The notes: a model not told the origin generated them from the letters alone. Positions 53,938 through 62,288 are shown, counted from the stretch's first letter. The stretch is DNA of 64,000 nt from Archangium sp. (GCA_030681645.1 JAUXRX010000018.1:1-64000), one strand, 5' to 3'. Numbers and translations: made by a program.

Positions 53938-54928
53938 CGGTCATCCGCTGCCGGTCCTGGGGGCGCCTTTGCACAGTTGTTCCACCGAGCCGAAGGGCGA
54001 GGTCGAGGAGTTCCCGGCCGACCCCGACAACACGCCCGAGCAGGAAGTCGAAGCCCGCTCGCGGCGCGAGTTCCTCGCCAACATGGGCCTGGCCGCCGCG
54101 GGCGTGCTCGCGGGCTGCAGCGAAGAGCAGCGCGAGGAGTTCCTGCGCAAGAAGTTCACCGAGCTCGAGCCGGCCGAGGTGGCCGAGCGCCTCGCGCGCC
54201 TCACCGACGAGGTGAAGCGGAAGTGGAACAAGACGGCCACCATGTCGGCGACGGGGCCGATGGAAGGCGTGCTGTTCGGCTACGGGCTCGACCTCTCACG
54301 CTGCATCGGCTGCCGCCGCTGCGAGTACGCCTGCGTGAAGGAGAACAACCAATCGCGAGACCCCCAGTCGCACTGGATCCGCGTGCTCGAGATGGAGAAG
54401 GGCCGCGGCGTCGATCTCGAGATGGGCAACCCCTACTACGACCCGGCGCTGGTGCCCGACCCCGACCACTTCTACGTGCCGGTCGCCTGCCAGCAGTGCT
54501 CGCATTCCCCGTGCACGCGGGTCTGCCCGGTGGGCGCCACGTGGATGGAGCCCGACGGCATCGTGGTCATCGACTACGACTGGTGCATCGGCTGCCGCAG
54601 CTGCATGGCCTCGTGCCCCTACGGCGCGCGCCACTTCAACTGGGCCGAGCCGAACGTGCCCGCAGAGGAACTGAACACGAACATGCACGTGCTCGGCAAC
54701 CGGCCCCGCCCCAAGGGCGTGGTGGAGAAGTGCACGTTCTGCATTCAGCGCACCCGTGAAGGCCGCTACCCCGCCTGCGTGGAGATCTGCCCGGTGGGCG
54801 CGCGCAAGTTCGGCAACCTGCTCGACCCCGAGAGTGAGATCTCGAAGATCATCAAGCAGAAGCGGGTCTTCGTCCTCAAGTCGGGCCTCAGGACAGAGCC
54901 CAAGTTCTATTACTTCTACGGGCTCTGA
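53927..54928 (+). CDS. Tat-exported Fe-S (four-cluster) lipoprotein subunit of an NrfD complex
   Basis: 333 residues. A Tat motif SRREFLAN (Arg46-Arg47) followed by a hydrophobic stretch and lipobox LAGC (Cys64) indicates export as a lipoprotein, but the RR lies behind an unusual 44-residue N-terminal extension. The AAGGAGG ribosome site at 53914-53920 supports this start. Four Cys clusters typical of DmsB/PsrB proteins follow: CIGCRRCEYACVKE, CQQCSHSPCTRVCP, CIGCRSCMASCP, and CTFC with CVEICP. It would carry electrons between the NrfD quinone site and the tetraheme subunit. Confidence 0.88.
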   Translation: MASNGHPLPVLGAPLHSCSTEPKGEVEEFPADPDNTPEQEVEARSRREFLANMGLAAAGVLAGCSEEQREEFLRKKFTELEPAEVAERLARLTDEVKRKWNKTATMSATGPMEGVLFGYGLDLSRCIGCRRCEYACVKENNQSRDPQSHWIRVLEMEKGRGVDLEMGNPYYDPALVPDPDHFYVPVACQQCSHSPCTRVCPVGATWMEPDGIVVIDYDWCIGCRSCMASCPYGARHFNWAEPNVPAEELNTNMHVLGNRPRPKGVVEKCTFCIQRTREGRYPACVEICPVGARKFGNLLDPESEISKIIKQKRVFVLKSGLRTEPKFYYFYGL

Positions 54929-54942
54929 AAGGAGCGACGCAC

Positions 54943-56190
54943 ATGGAGCTCTTTCGAACGCTGAAGCTCGCTCTCAAGACGGTCACCACCGGGGGCCTGG
55001 CGTACTGGGCGTGGCTGGCCCTGCTGGTGGCGTTGATCGCCTGGGGTGGCAGCGCCTACGTCACGCAGCTCAACGACGGCCTCATCGTCACCAACATGCG
55101 GGACCAGGTGTCGTGGGCCTTCTACATCGGCAACTTCACCTTCCTGGTGGGCGTGGCCGCGGCGGCGGTGACGCTGGTGATCCCCGCGTACGTGTACAAG
55201 TGGGGGCCGATCAAGGAAGTGGCGATCCTGGGCGAGATCCTCGCCATCAGCGCGATCGTGATGTGCATGCTCTTCGTGGCGGTGGACATGGGCCGCCCCG
55301 AGCGCATCTGGCACCTCATCCCCGGCATCGGGCACATGAACTTCCCCCACTCGGTGCTCGCGTGGGACGTGCTGGTGCTCAACATGTACCTGGTGCTCAA
55401 CGGGGTGATCGTCGCCCACGTGCTGTACCGGGGCATTCAGGGCAAGCCGTACAACGCGAAGCTGATCGTGCCGCTGGTGCTCTTCTCGATCCCCGCGGCG
55501 ATCAGCATTCACACCGTGACGGCGTTCCTCTACGCGGGCCTCTCGGGGCGGCCGTTCTGGAACGCGTCGATCCTCGCGCCGCGCTTCATCGCCTCGGCCT
55601 TCTGCTCGGGCCCGGCGATCATGCTGATCCTCTTCCAGATCCTCCAGCGCACCACGAAGTTCGCGATCAAGAACGAGGCGATGGAGAAGATCGCCGAGCT
55701 GATGGCGTACTTCATGTTCTTGAACCTGTTCCTCCTCGGGGCCGAGGTGTTCAAGGAGTACTACTGGCAGACCGAGCACGTGGTGCACTTCCAGTACCTG
55801 TTCAGCGGGCTGCACGGGCACAACGCGCTGGTACCGTTCTCCACGGCGTTCGTGGTGTGCGGCATCGCCGCGTTCATCATCTTCCTCATACCCGCGACCC
55901 GGAAGAACACCGTCACCCGCAACATCGGGTGCCTGCTCATCTACGCCTCGGTCTACATCGAGAAGGGGCTGGGCCTGGTCATTCCGGGCATGACGCCGGA
56001 CATGCTGGGCGAGATCTACGAGTACACGCCCACCTTGAGTGAGCTGCGCGTGGGCGCGGCGATCTTCTCGGTGGGGTTCCTCATCTTCACGCTCCTCACC
56101 AAGCTCGCCATCCCCATCATGAACGGCGAATTTGCCCGGCACCCCGGCGTCGATCCTTCCGCACCGGCAGCGGCGGCCGCGGCTCACTGA
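54943..56190 (+). CDS. NrfD/PsrC-family quinone-binding membrane subunit
   Basis: 415 residues with about ten membrane spans (AWLALLVALIAWGGSAYVTQ, FTFLVGVAAAAVTLVIPAYV, VMCMLFVAVDMGRPERIWHL and others). GRPERIWHLIPG is the conserved loop of NrfD/PsrC proteins near the quinone site. With the Fe-S and tetraheme subunits it forms an inner-membrane menaquinol:cytochrome oxidoreductase, similar in make-up to the Cbc- or Dsr-type complexes of metal and sulfur respirers. AAGGAG precedes the ATG. Confidence 0.9.
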   Translation: MELFRTLKLALKTVTTGGLAYWAWLALLVALIAWGGSAYVTQLNDGLIVTNMRDQVSWAFYIGNFTFLVGVAAAAVTLVIPAYVYKWGPIKEVAILGEILAISAIVMCMLFVAVDMGRPERIWHLIPGIGHMNFPHSVLAWDVLVLNMYLVLNGVIVAHVLYRGIQGKPYNAKLIVPLVLFSIPAAISIHTVTAFLYAGLSGRPFWNASILAPRFIASAFCSGPAIMLILFQILQRTTKFAIKNEAMEKIAELMAYFMFLNLFLLGAEVFKEYYWQTEHVVHFQYLFSGLHGHNALVPFSTAFVVCGIAAFIIFLIPATRKNTVTRNIGCLLIYASVYIEKGLGLVIPGMTPDMLGEIYEYTPTLSELRVGAAIFSVGFLIFTLLTKLAIPIMNGEFARHPGVDPSAPAAAAAAH

Positions 56191-56236
56191 AGCAGTTGAC
56201 CGAAGTCAAACCGAAGTCACGAACAGAGGACGAACC

Positions 56237-56587
56237 ATGAAGAAGCTCGGACTGACGCTGATCGCCGTGGGCGCGCTGTGGGCCACCAACTCGTTTGCAG
56301 GCGACGACGAGAAGCTCGCCCGCATGTGGAAGAGCAAGTGCGGCTCATGTCACGGCGCGGACGGCAAGGGAGAGACGAAGCAGGGCAAGAAGATGGGCAT
56401 CGCCGACATGACCACGGCCGCCTGGCAGAAGGAGTTCACGGACGAGAAGATCAAGGAGACCATCATGAAGGGGATCTCCCGCGAGAAGAACGGCAAGCAG
56501 CAGGACATGGATCCGCTGGAGAAGGAGCTGGACGCCGCGCAGATCGATCAGCTGGTCAAGTTCGCCCGTTCCCTGGCGAAGAAGTAA
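56237..56587 (+). CDS. Small monoheme cytochrome c, copy 2
   Basis: 116 residues with a signal peptide ending SFAG. The heme motif is KCGSCHGADGKG, and KKMGIADM supplies a Met ligand. It aligns with the protein at 47792-48136 along most of its length (KSKCGSCHG, GKKM, KI.E.I..G..REK.GK). It is probably the soluble acceptor of the NrfD-type complex encoded just upstream. Confidence 0.85.
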   Translation: MKKLGLTLIAVGALWATNSFAGDDEKLARMWKSKCGSCHGADGKGETKQGKKMGIADMTTAAWQKEFTDEKIKETIMKGISREKNGKQQDMDPLEKELDAAQIDQLVKFARSLAKK

Positions 56588-56602
56588 CGCGACCCCGGAA
56601 GA

Positions 56603-56632
56603 ACGCCGTGCCCGGGACCCCTGGCACGGCGT
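56603..56632 (+). terminator. Hairpin between the cytochrome gene and eutC
   Basis: ACGCCGTGCC (56603-56612) pairs perfectly with GGCACGGCGT (56623-56632) around a 10-base loop. No T-run follows, so it is either a weak terminator or an mRNA end-stabilising hairpin. It marks the boundary between the cytochrome operon and eutC. Confidence 0.55.
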
Positions 56633-56683
56633 CATGCTGTGCCGAGCTTGACCGGCCCCTGGCATCCGAGCAGAAACCCGTTC

Positions 56684-57568
56684 GTGACCGAGGCCGAACT
56701 CCGCGAGCTGGTGAAGGCGATCGTCACCGACGTGGTGAAGGCCGCCGAACCCGCGCCGCCCGCCGCACCGGCCGAAGCGGAGTCGCCGGCGTGGGGGCGC
56801 GGGCCCGAGCACCGGCCGCTGACCCCGGCGCGCAACGAGGCGGTGCTGGCGCACCTCGTCACCACCACGCCCGCGCGCATCGTCACCGGCCGCACCGGCA
56901 CGCGGTACCTCACGCACTCGTACCTGGGCCTGCGGGCCGATCACGCCATCGCGCTCGACGCGGTGGAATCGGAGGTCGACGAGGCGTGGGCCCAGCAGCA
57001 GGGCTGGCTGCCCCTGCGCACGAAGGCGAAGGACCACACCGAGTTCCTCCTGCACCCTGAGCAGGGCCGCCGCCTCGACGACGCCAGCCGCGTGCGATGC
57101 GAGAAAGAGGCCGACAAGGGCGTCGACGTGCAGTTGATCGCAGGCGACGGGCTGTCTGCGCTGGCGCTGCAGGTGAACGGGCCCGCGTTGATCAAGGCGC
57201 TGCACGCGGCGTTCACGACGAAGGGCTTCCGGGTGGGCAAGCCGGTGTTCGTGAAGTTCGCGCGCATCGGCGTGGCCGACGAGATCGGCGTGCTCAGCGG
57301 AGCGAAGAGCACGGTGATCGTCGTGGGCGAACGGCCGGGCCTGGGCACGGGCGACTCGTTGTCCATCTACACCGCCTTTGGGCCCCGCCTGGGCCAGGAC
57401 AATTCCGAGAAGGACTGCATCTCGAACGTGCGCGAGGTGGGCTTTCCGCCCGAGCGGGCCGCGCAGAAGTGCGCCGAGCTGATGAAGCAGTCGTTCGCCG
57501 CGGGGGGCGGGGGCGTGAAGCTCACCGGCGGCGACCCGGCGTTCCGGCCGCACGTGGTGAACCACTGA
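56684..57568 (+). CDS. eutC: Ethanolamine ammonia-lyase small subunit
   Basis: 294 residues (the family is about 295). LTPARNEAVLAHLVTTTPAR, RVGRTGTRYLT-like GRTGTRYLTHSYLGLRADHA, LIAGDGLSALALQVNGPALI and VVGERPGLGTGDSLSIYTAF followed by FGPRLGQDNSEKDCISNVRE are classic EutC segments, including the cobalamin-binding region. GTG 56684 (VTEAELREL) matches the usual EutC start better than the upstream GTG 56639. Its partner EutB is encoded 18.4 kb upstream. It is directly followed by eutL. Confidence 0.93.
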   Translation: MTEAELRELVKAIVTDVVKAAEPAPPAAPAEAESPAWGRGPEHRPLTPARNEAVLAHLVTTTPARIVTGRTGTRYLTHSYLGLRADHAIALDAVESEVDEAWAQQQGWLPLRTKAKDHTEFLLHPEQGRRLDDASRVRCEKEADKGVDVQLIAGDGLSALALQVNGPALIKALHAAFTTKGFRVGKPVFVKFARIGVADEIGVLSGAKSTVIVVGERPGLGTGDSLSIYTAFGPRLGQDNSEKDCISNVREVGFPPERAAQKCAELMKQSFAAGGGGVKLTGGDPAFRPHVVNH

Positions 57569-57569
57569 C

Positions 57570-58256
57570 ATGCGCGCGTTGATCCCCCAGCGGCCCCGGC
57601 TGCTGTCCGTGCGGCAGCTCGAGCAGGTCGAGCCGCAGCTGGCGAAGAGCCTGGGGCTCGACCCGAAGCGGCACGTGTCGGCGGGGCTGGTCACCTGCGA
57701 CCAGGACGACTCGCTCTACGCGGCGCTCGATCACGCCACCAAGTTCGCCGACGTCGACGTGGTGTACGCGAAGTCGTTCTACGCGGGCAGCGCGCACGCG
57801 TCGGGGCCGCTGTCGGGGGAGATTCTCGGCGTGCTGGCCGGGCCGAACCCGTCGGAGGTGGCGGAGGGCCTGTGGGCGCTGCGCGAGGCGCTCACCACGC
57901 AGATTCACTTCGTGGCCTTCGAGGGCACGAAGGGGCCCACCTTCTTTCCGCACGTGATCGCCGAGACGGGGCGCTACCTGGCCCCGCTGGCGAACGTGCG
58001 GCCAGGGGCGCCGCTGGCGTACCTGATCGCGCCGCCGGTGGAGGCGATGGTGGGGCTCGACGCGGCGCTCAAGGTCTCGAGCGTGACGCTGCAGAAGTTC
58101 TTCGGGCCTCCGACCGAGACGAACTTCGGAGGCGGCTACCTCACGGGAACGCTCGCCGACGTCGAGGCCGCGGCGCGCGCGTTCACCGAGGCCATCGAGG
58201 CCGTGGTGCTCTCGCCGCTGGGTGGCCTGGTGAGGCCCGAGCGGGAACGCCGATGA
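57570..58256 (+). CDS. eutL: Bacterial microcompartment shell protein EutL
   Basis: 228 residues, one base after the eutC stop. GLDPKRHVSAGLVTCDQDDS, DVDVVYAKSFYAGSAHASGP and the end GLDAALKVSSVTLQKFFGPP then TETNFGGGYLTGTLADVEAA are hallmarks of EutL, a tandem-BMC-domain trimer that forms gated pores in ethanolamine microcompartments. No other shell gene (EutM, N, K, S) is present in the window. Its stop overlaps the ATG of the next secreted protein gene. Confidence 0.92.
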   Translation: MRALIPQRPRLLSVRQLEQVEPQLAKSLGLDPKRHVSAGLVTCDQDDSLYAALDHATKFADVDVVYAKSFYAGSAHASGPLSGEILGVLAGPNPSEVAEGLWALREALTTQIHFVAFEGTKGPTFFPHVIAETGRYLAPLANVRPGAPLAYLIAPPVEAMVGLDAALKVSSVTLQKFFGPPTETNFGGGYLTGTLADVEAAARAFTEAIEAVVLSPLGGLVRPERERR

Positions 58257-59068
58257 TTGGCGCACGTGTCTCCCGGCTCGCCCTTCTTCTTCTCTCAACC
58301 GTCGCCACCGCCGAGGCACCCGCGCGCGAGTACACCTGGGCAGGCGCCCTCGAAGAGCTCCCGAAGCTCGCGCAGTACGCGCCGCTGGCCAGCGAGAAGA
58401 CCCTGAACGCGTTCGCGCCGAAGACGCTCTACGCCCGCGTCGGAGGCCGCTGCGTGGGCCTCGCGCGAAGCGGGAACGTCGCCAAGGCCGAGCTGGGGCA
58501 GGGCATCCGCGAGGGCCACAACTGGCGCTGGGAGCTGACCATCACGCTCGCGCCGCAGGCCGTGACCATCGACGGCCCGGTGGCCATTCACGGGCTCGAT
58601 CGCGTGGGCGACGTCCGGACCTTCCGCGACGCGCCGCCGGTGCGCACGTTCGTCGCCGGCCCGCTCTCCGACACGCGCCTGCCGCTCTTTCCCAAAGCAC
58701 ACACGCTGGAGATCGGGTGCTGGGGTCAGGACAGCTCGACCCGCAGCTGCAGCGACGGCGGCAAGGAAGTCTGCAAAGGCTGCTCGCTCTTGAGGATCCT
58801 CGGGGGGCCGCGCGGGGGCCAGCGGCTGTACGGCGACGGGGTCATCCGCGCGGACTTCACGAAGGAGTGCGGCGACCCGTGCGGCGCAGGCCTGCGGTGG
58901 GGCGACTTCGAGGCGCTCGCCGGGTTCGTGAAGAAGACGCCGGTGGTGGTCGCGGATGATGTGCCTGCAGGGCAGGTGTTCGCGACGAAGGAAGCGTGCT
59001 CGCAATCGGAAGGCAGCGACCTCGCGACGAACTTCAATGCGGTCGAGCCGGCGGTCCCTCCGCGATGA
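58253..59068 (+). CDS. Secreted hypothetical protein coupled to eutL
   Basis: 271 residues, ATGA overlap with eutL. A signal peptide (LALLLLSTVATAEAP) is followed by a beta-rich body with several Cys (CWGQD, CSDGGKEVCKGC, CGDPCGAGLRWGDF). I do not recognise the family. A periplasmic protein translated together with a shell protein is unexpected. Confidence 0.6.
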   Translation: MIGARVSRLALLLLSTVATAEAPAREYTWAGALEELPKLAQYAPLASEKTLNAFAPKTLYARVGGRCVGLARSGNVAKAELGQGIREGHNWRWELTITLAPQAVTIDGPVAIHGLDRVGDVRTFRDAPPVRTFVAGPLSDTRLPLFPKAHTLEIGCWGQDSSTRSCSDGGKEVCKGCSLLRILGGPRGGQRLYGDGVIRADFTKECGDPCGAGLRWGDFEALAGFVKKTPVVVADDVPAGQVFATKEACSQSEGSDLATNFNAVEPAVPPR

Positions 59069-60252
59069 GCTGGCGCGTGGGGGTGGCTGTCGCGCTCGGG
59101 ACCCTGCTCGGCGCAGGTTGCGCCAGCGGCTGCCTGACGGACGAGTGCGGCAGGGGAGGGCTCGAGCGCGTCCAGCCGTTCACCGCGGCCGTCGCCCTGA
59201 CCGGCACACCGGCGAAGCTCACCATGGGCATCGCCTGCACCTCAGGCATCACCGCCGTGAGCGTGGTGGTGACCGACCCGCAGGGCAAGGTGGCCCCGGG
59301 CGCGGTGTCGAGCTTCAGTCCGAGCGGCAGCGCGGTGATCGAGTTCACGCCAACGGTGCCCGGACCTCACTCGATCGTGGCGCGCTTCGAGCCTTTGGGT
59401 GCGGAGGCGCGCGCGACCAGCCACGTGCTGCGCGACCGGAGCGGCGAAGCGCCTGTCTTCCGTTTCCGCAGTTCGGCGAAGTGTTCGGAGCTGCTGGTCG
59501 TCGCAGGTCTCGCTTCGTGTCGATCGGAGTCCGGGGTCGACTTGATCGTCGATGGTGGCGCGGTCGATCGTGGACCCGCTTCGCTCCTCTCGTCGGCGGG
59601 GCCTGCGCTCTGGGCCGTCGGTCCCACGAGCGTGGAGCGCTTCGTAGCGGCCGACGGGGGTGTGCATCGCGCCCAGCTCCTCTTCGATGCGCAGCGCGTG
59701 CTCACCGGGGTGCGTGGCACGACGGCGGACGAGCTGGTGCTCTCGGAGAGCGGGACCCTGTTCGCGGTTCGCCTCGCCGCCGACGGAGGCCTCGAGCGCG
59801 CCCCGCTCGACTTCGACTCCGATCCGATGATGAGCCAGGGGCTCGCCATGACGGACGGTGGGGTGATCTGGCTCAACGGCGCGGAAGCCTGCTTCGGTGC
59901 GTTCGGCCAGCCGCGCCGGTGCCGCGAATCGAGCCTACGCATGCTGGCGCCGGAGGGGGATGGCCTGTGGGTGATGAACCAGGGCTCGGAGATCGGCTTC
60001 GCGCGCTTCGAGAACGGCCCGGCTCCGGTCTCGTTGCAGTTCCTCCGGCTCGAGCCCGCCGCGCAGCTGGAGCTTCAGAACGCCCAGTCGGGTTACCCCG
60101 CGAGCCGCTTTCGCGACCACCTGGTGGCGATCGATGGGGCGGCCCTCCGGCTCGACGCTTGGAAAGGGCCCGCTGGCTGGGATGCCGGCGGAGTGACCCC
60201 GGCCCACGTGTGGTTTGGCGGGGGCGGGGACTTCGTCGTCTTCGCGCGCTGA
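59065..60252 (+). CDS. Hypothetical lipoprotein
   Basis: 395 residues, ATGA overlap with the previous gene. The signal VGVAVALGTLLGAGC gives a lipidated Cys; more Cys follow (CASGCLTDEC). The N-terminal 120 residues look like an Ig-like domain (TGTPAKLTMGIACTSGITAV), and the rest has strand repeats that could form a small propeller. Function unknown. The stop directly abuts the convergent Hsp70-like gene. Confidence 0.6.
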   Translation: MSWRVGVAVALGTLLGAGCASGCLTDECGRGGLERVQPFTAAVALTGTPAKLTMGIACTSGITAVSVVVTDPQGKVAPGAVSSFSPSGSAVIEFTPTVPGPHSIVARFEPLGAEARATSHVLRDRSGEAPVFRFRSSAKCSELLVVAGLASCRSESGVDLIVDGGAVDRGPASLLSSAGPALWAVGPTSVERFVAADGGVHRAQLLFDAQRVLTGVRGTTADELVLSESGTLFAVRLAADGGLERAPLDFDSDPMMSQGLAMTDGGVIWLNGAEACFGAFGQPRRCRESSLRMLAPEGDGLWVMNQGSEIGFARFENGPAPVSLQFLRLEPAAQLELQNAQSGYPASRFRDHLVAIDGAALRLDAWKGPAGWDAGGVTPAHVWFGGGGDFVVFAR

Positions 60253-61761
60253 CTATCGGCGCTGATCGACGATCTGCAGCTGGGTCTGCATGCCACCCGG
60301 CGCCACCAGCCGGGCGGTCAACGCGAAGTCCTGGCCCACGGACAGCTCGAGGCTGGGCACCACGTCCTTGCGGGTGCGCCACTCTTCCGAGATGTGCACG
60401 GTCCCGATGATCTCGCGGTCCACCGAGGTCTGATCGAGCGACTCGAACAGCAGCAGCGGCACCGGCGCGCTCCACGGCGGCAGCCCCTCGAGCAGGATCG
60501 ACTTCGTGCAGGGCACCGGCGTGTTCCCGGGGATGATCTCGACCGTGCGCCCGCCCACGAGCATCACGCTCATCGGCATCGCCACCACGTCGTTGAGGCC
60601 CGAGCTCCTGGTGCGGCGCAGGTTGCGCCCGAGGATCGCCGCGCCCACCGCCACGCCCAGCTCGGGGTTCAGGTCCTTCTCGCTGGAGAGGCGGGGAAAG
60701 TGCGCCAGGCGCTTGCGGATCATCGGCATGCGCGTCTGCCCGCCGACCAGCACCAGCTCGTCGATGTCCGACGGCTTCAACCCCGCCCGCTGCAGCACGT
60801 CGTCGCACGCGCCCACGCAGCGCTCGACCAGCGGCGTGACGATGTTCTCCATCTCTTCCCGGGTCAGCTTGTGCTGGAAGTCGATGAAGCCGCCGCTCGC
60901 CTTCTGCGCCACCACCGGAATGCGCACGTCCAGTGACTCGACGCGCGAGAGCTGGATCTTCGCGAACTCCGCCGCGAGCCCGAGCCGCTGCATCACCGTG
61001 CGGTTACTGCGCACCGAGACGCCCTGCTTGTCTTCGAGCTGCTGCGCGAACGACTCGGCCAGCAGCTCGTCGAAGTTGCCGCCGCCGAGGAACGCGTCGC
61101 CGCCCGTGGCGAGCACCTTCACCACCCGGTTCTCCACCCGCATCACCGTGGCGTCGAAGGTGCCGCCGCCGAGGTCGAAGATCAGCACCGTCTGCTTCGG
61201 GCTGCGCAGGTTCGCGTAGAAGAGCGCGGCGGCGGTGGGCTCGTTCACCATCGCGGCCACGGTGAGGCCCGCCGACTCGGCCGCCTTGCGCACCGCCTCG
61301 CGCTGCCGCACCGACGCGTGGGCCGGCACGGTCATCACGCAGTGGGTGAAGGGGTGGCCCGCGGCGCGCGCCGCGCGCATCACGATGTCGCGCACCACCA
61401 CGCCCGCCACGTCGACGAGGGGAATGGTCTGGCCGTAGATGAGCACCGAGGTGTAGCCGTCTTCACCTTCCACCAGGTCGAAGGCGAAGCGCTCGCGGTG
61501 CTTCGAGACGTACTCGGAGTTGAAGCGCCGCCCCAGGAAGCGCTTGGCCCCGAAGACGGTGTGCTTCTGATCGTCGATCAGCTGCGTCTTGGCCGCCTGG
61601 CCCACCAGGCACTTCGTCAAATCGGCCGAGGGAAACCACACCACCGAGGGCAAGACTGCGGACTTGTCTGTGACGGGCGCTACCTTGAGCTTCCCCTGCG
61701 CGTCGAACCAGGCCGCAGAGGTGTTGGTAGTGCCGAAGTCGATACCCAGAATCGGCTGCAC
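60253..61761 (-). CDS. Hsp70/DnaK-like ATPase with shortened C-terminus
   Basis: 502 residues from GTG 61761. The actin-like ATPase is complete: LGIDFGTTNTSAAWFD, IFDLGGGTFDATVMRVEN, and LVLVGGQTRMPMIRKRL. The substrate-binding part is about 120 residues and lacks the helical lid of DnaK (about 640 residues). No DnaJ or GrpE gene is nearby. Such short Hsp70-like proteins often serve special envelope or signalling tasks. A TACCAT element at 61768-61773 lies 6 bases from the GTG with no Shine-Dalgarno. Confidence 0.85.
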   Translation of the reverse strand: MQPILGIDFGTTNTSAAWFDAQGKLKVAPVTDKSAVLPSVVWFPSADLTKCLVGQAAKTQLIDDQKHTVFGAKRFLGRRFNSEYVSKHRERFAFDLVEGEDGYTSVLIYGQTIPLVDVAGVVVRDIVMRAARAAGHPFTHCVMTVPAHASVRQREAVRKAAESAGLTVAAMVNEPTAAALFYANLRSPKQTVLIFDLGGGTFDATVMRVENRVVKVLATGGDAFLGGGNFDELLAESFAQQLEDKQGVSVRSNRTVMQRLGLAAEFAKIQLSRVESLDVRIPVVAQKASGGFIDFQHKLTREEMENIVTPLVERCVGACDDVLQRAGLKPSDIDELVLVGGQTRMPMIRKRLAHFPRLSSEKDLNPELGVAVGAAILGRNLRRTRSSGLNDVVAMPMSVMLVGGRTVEIIPGNTPVPCTKSILLEGLPPWSAPVPLLLFESLDQTSVDREIIGTVHISEEWRTRKDVVPSLELSVGQDFALTARLVAPGGMQTQLQIVDQRR

Positions 61762-61854
61762 AGGTGAATGGTACGGGCGCCGACGCATCGACGGCCACGG
61801 AAAGTTCTGGTTTTCGTTGGAACCGGCCGGGGAGGGTGGCCTACATCAGCACCC
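61762..61854. promoter_or_regulatory. Divergent promoter region with two leaderless-type -10 elements
   Basis: 93 bases between divergent starts. TACCAT (minus strand, 61768-61773) and TACATC (plus strand, 61842-61847) lie 6 and 7 bases before the two start codons. This distance would place transcription starts at or next to the start codons. Confidence 0.5.
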
Positions 61855-62241
61855 ATGTGGCGAAGTCTCTGGCTCCTGACGGTGTTCCTGGTGGGCTGCG
61901 GCGGCGGGCTCGAGCGCGTGGCCTTCGCCACCGACCTGCTCACCTATGGCCCCGGGGGCCGGGTGGGGCTCTCGCTCGTCAACACCAGCGCCACCAACCT
62001 CGGCATCAACCTCTGCCTGAGCCGGGTGGTGGCGGAGGACGGCAAGACGGCCGGCCCCGCCGACCCCGAGGCCTGTGTGCTCGAGCCCCAGCCCCTCGAG
62101 CCCGGCCAGCGCACTGACGCTCGCAAGACCCTGGCCACCACCATTGCGCCCGGAAGGTGGCGTTATGAGACGACGATTCGGCTTCCCAACGGCTCGGGAG
62201 AGAAAGTGCTGACCCCGGTGTTCACCGTGAGCACGAACTGA
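61855..62241 (+). CDS. Small hypothetical lipoprotein
   Basis: 128 residues. A lipoprotein signal (LWLLTVFLVGC) leads into a single beta-sandwich-like domain (RVGLSLVNTSATNLGINLCL to RYETTIRLPNGSGEKVL). It resembles the Ig-like intracellular-proteinase-inhibitor type of fold, which is a guess from strand pattern only. ATG 61855 was chosen for the signal peptide. Confidence 0.6.
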   Translation: MWRSLWLLTVFLVGCGGGLERVAFATDLLTYGPGGRVGLSLVNTSATNLGINLCLSRVVAEDGKTAGPADPEACVLEPQPLEPGQRTDARKTLATTIAPGRWRYETTIRLPNGSGEKVLTPVFTVSTN

Positions 62242-62288
62242 CCGGCAGGACAGACCTCAAACTGTCTTCGCGCGTTCACGGGAATACG

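Noticed and set aside
58996..60410. Overlapping long frames between eutL and the Hsp70-like gene
   Set aside because: Only the ATGA-coupled frames with signal peptides (58253 and 59065) make sense. The others are Arg/Gly-rich shadows.
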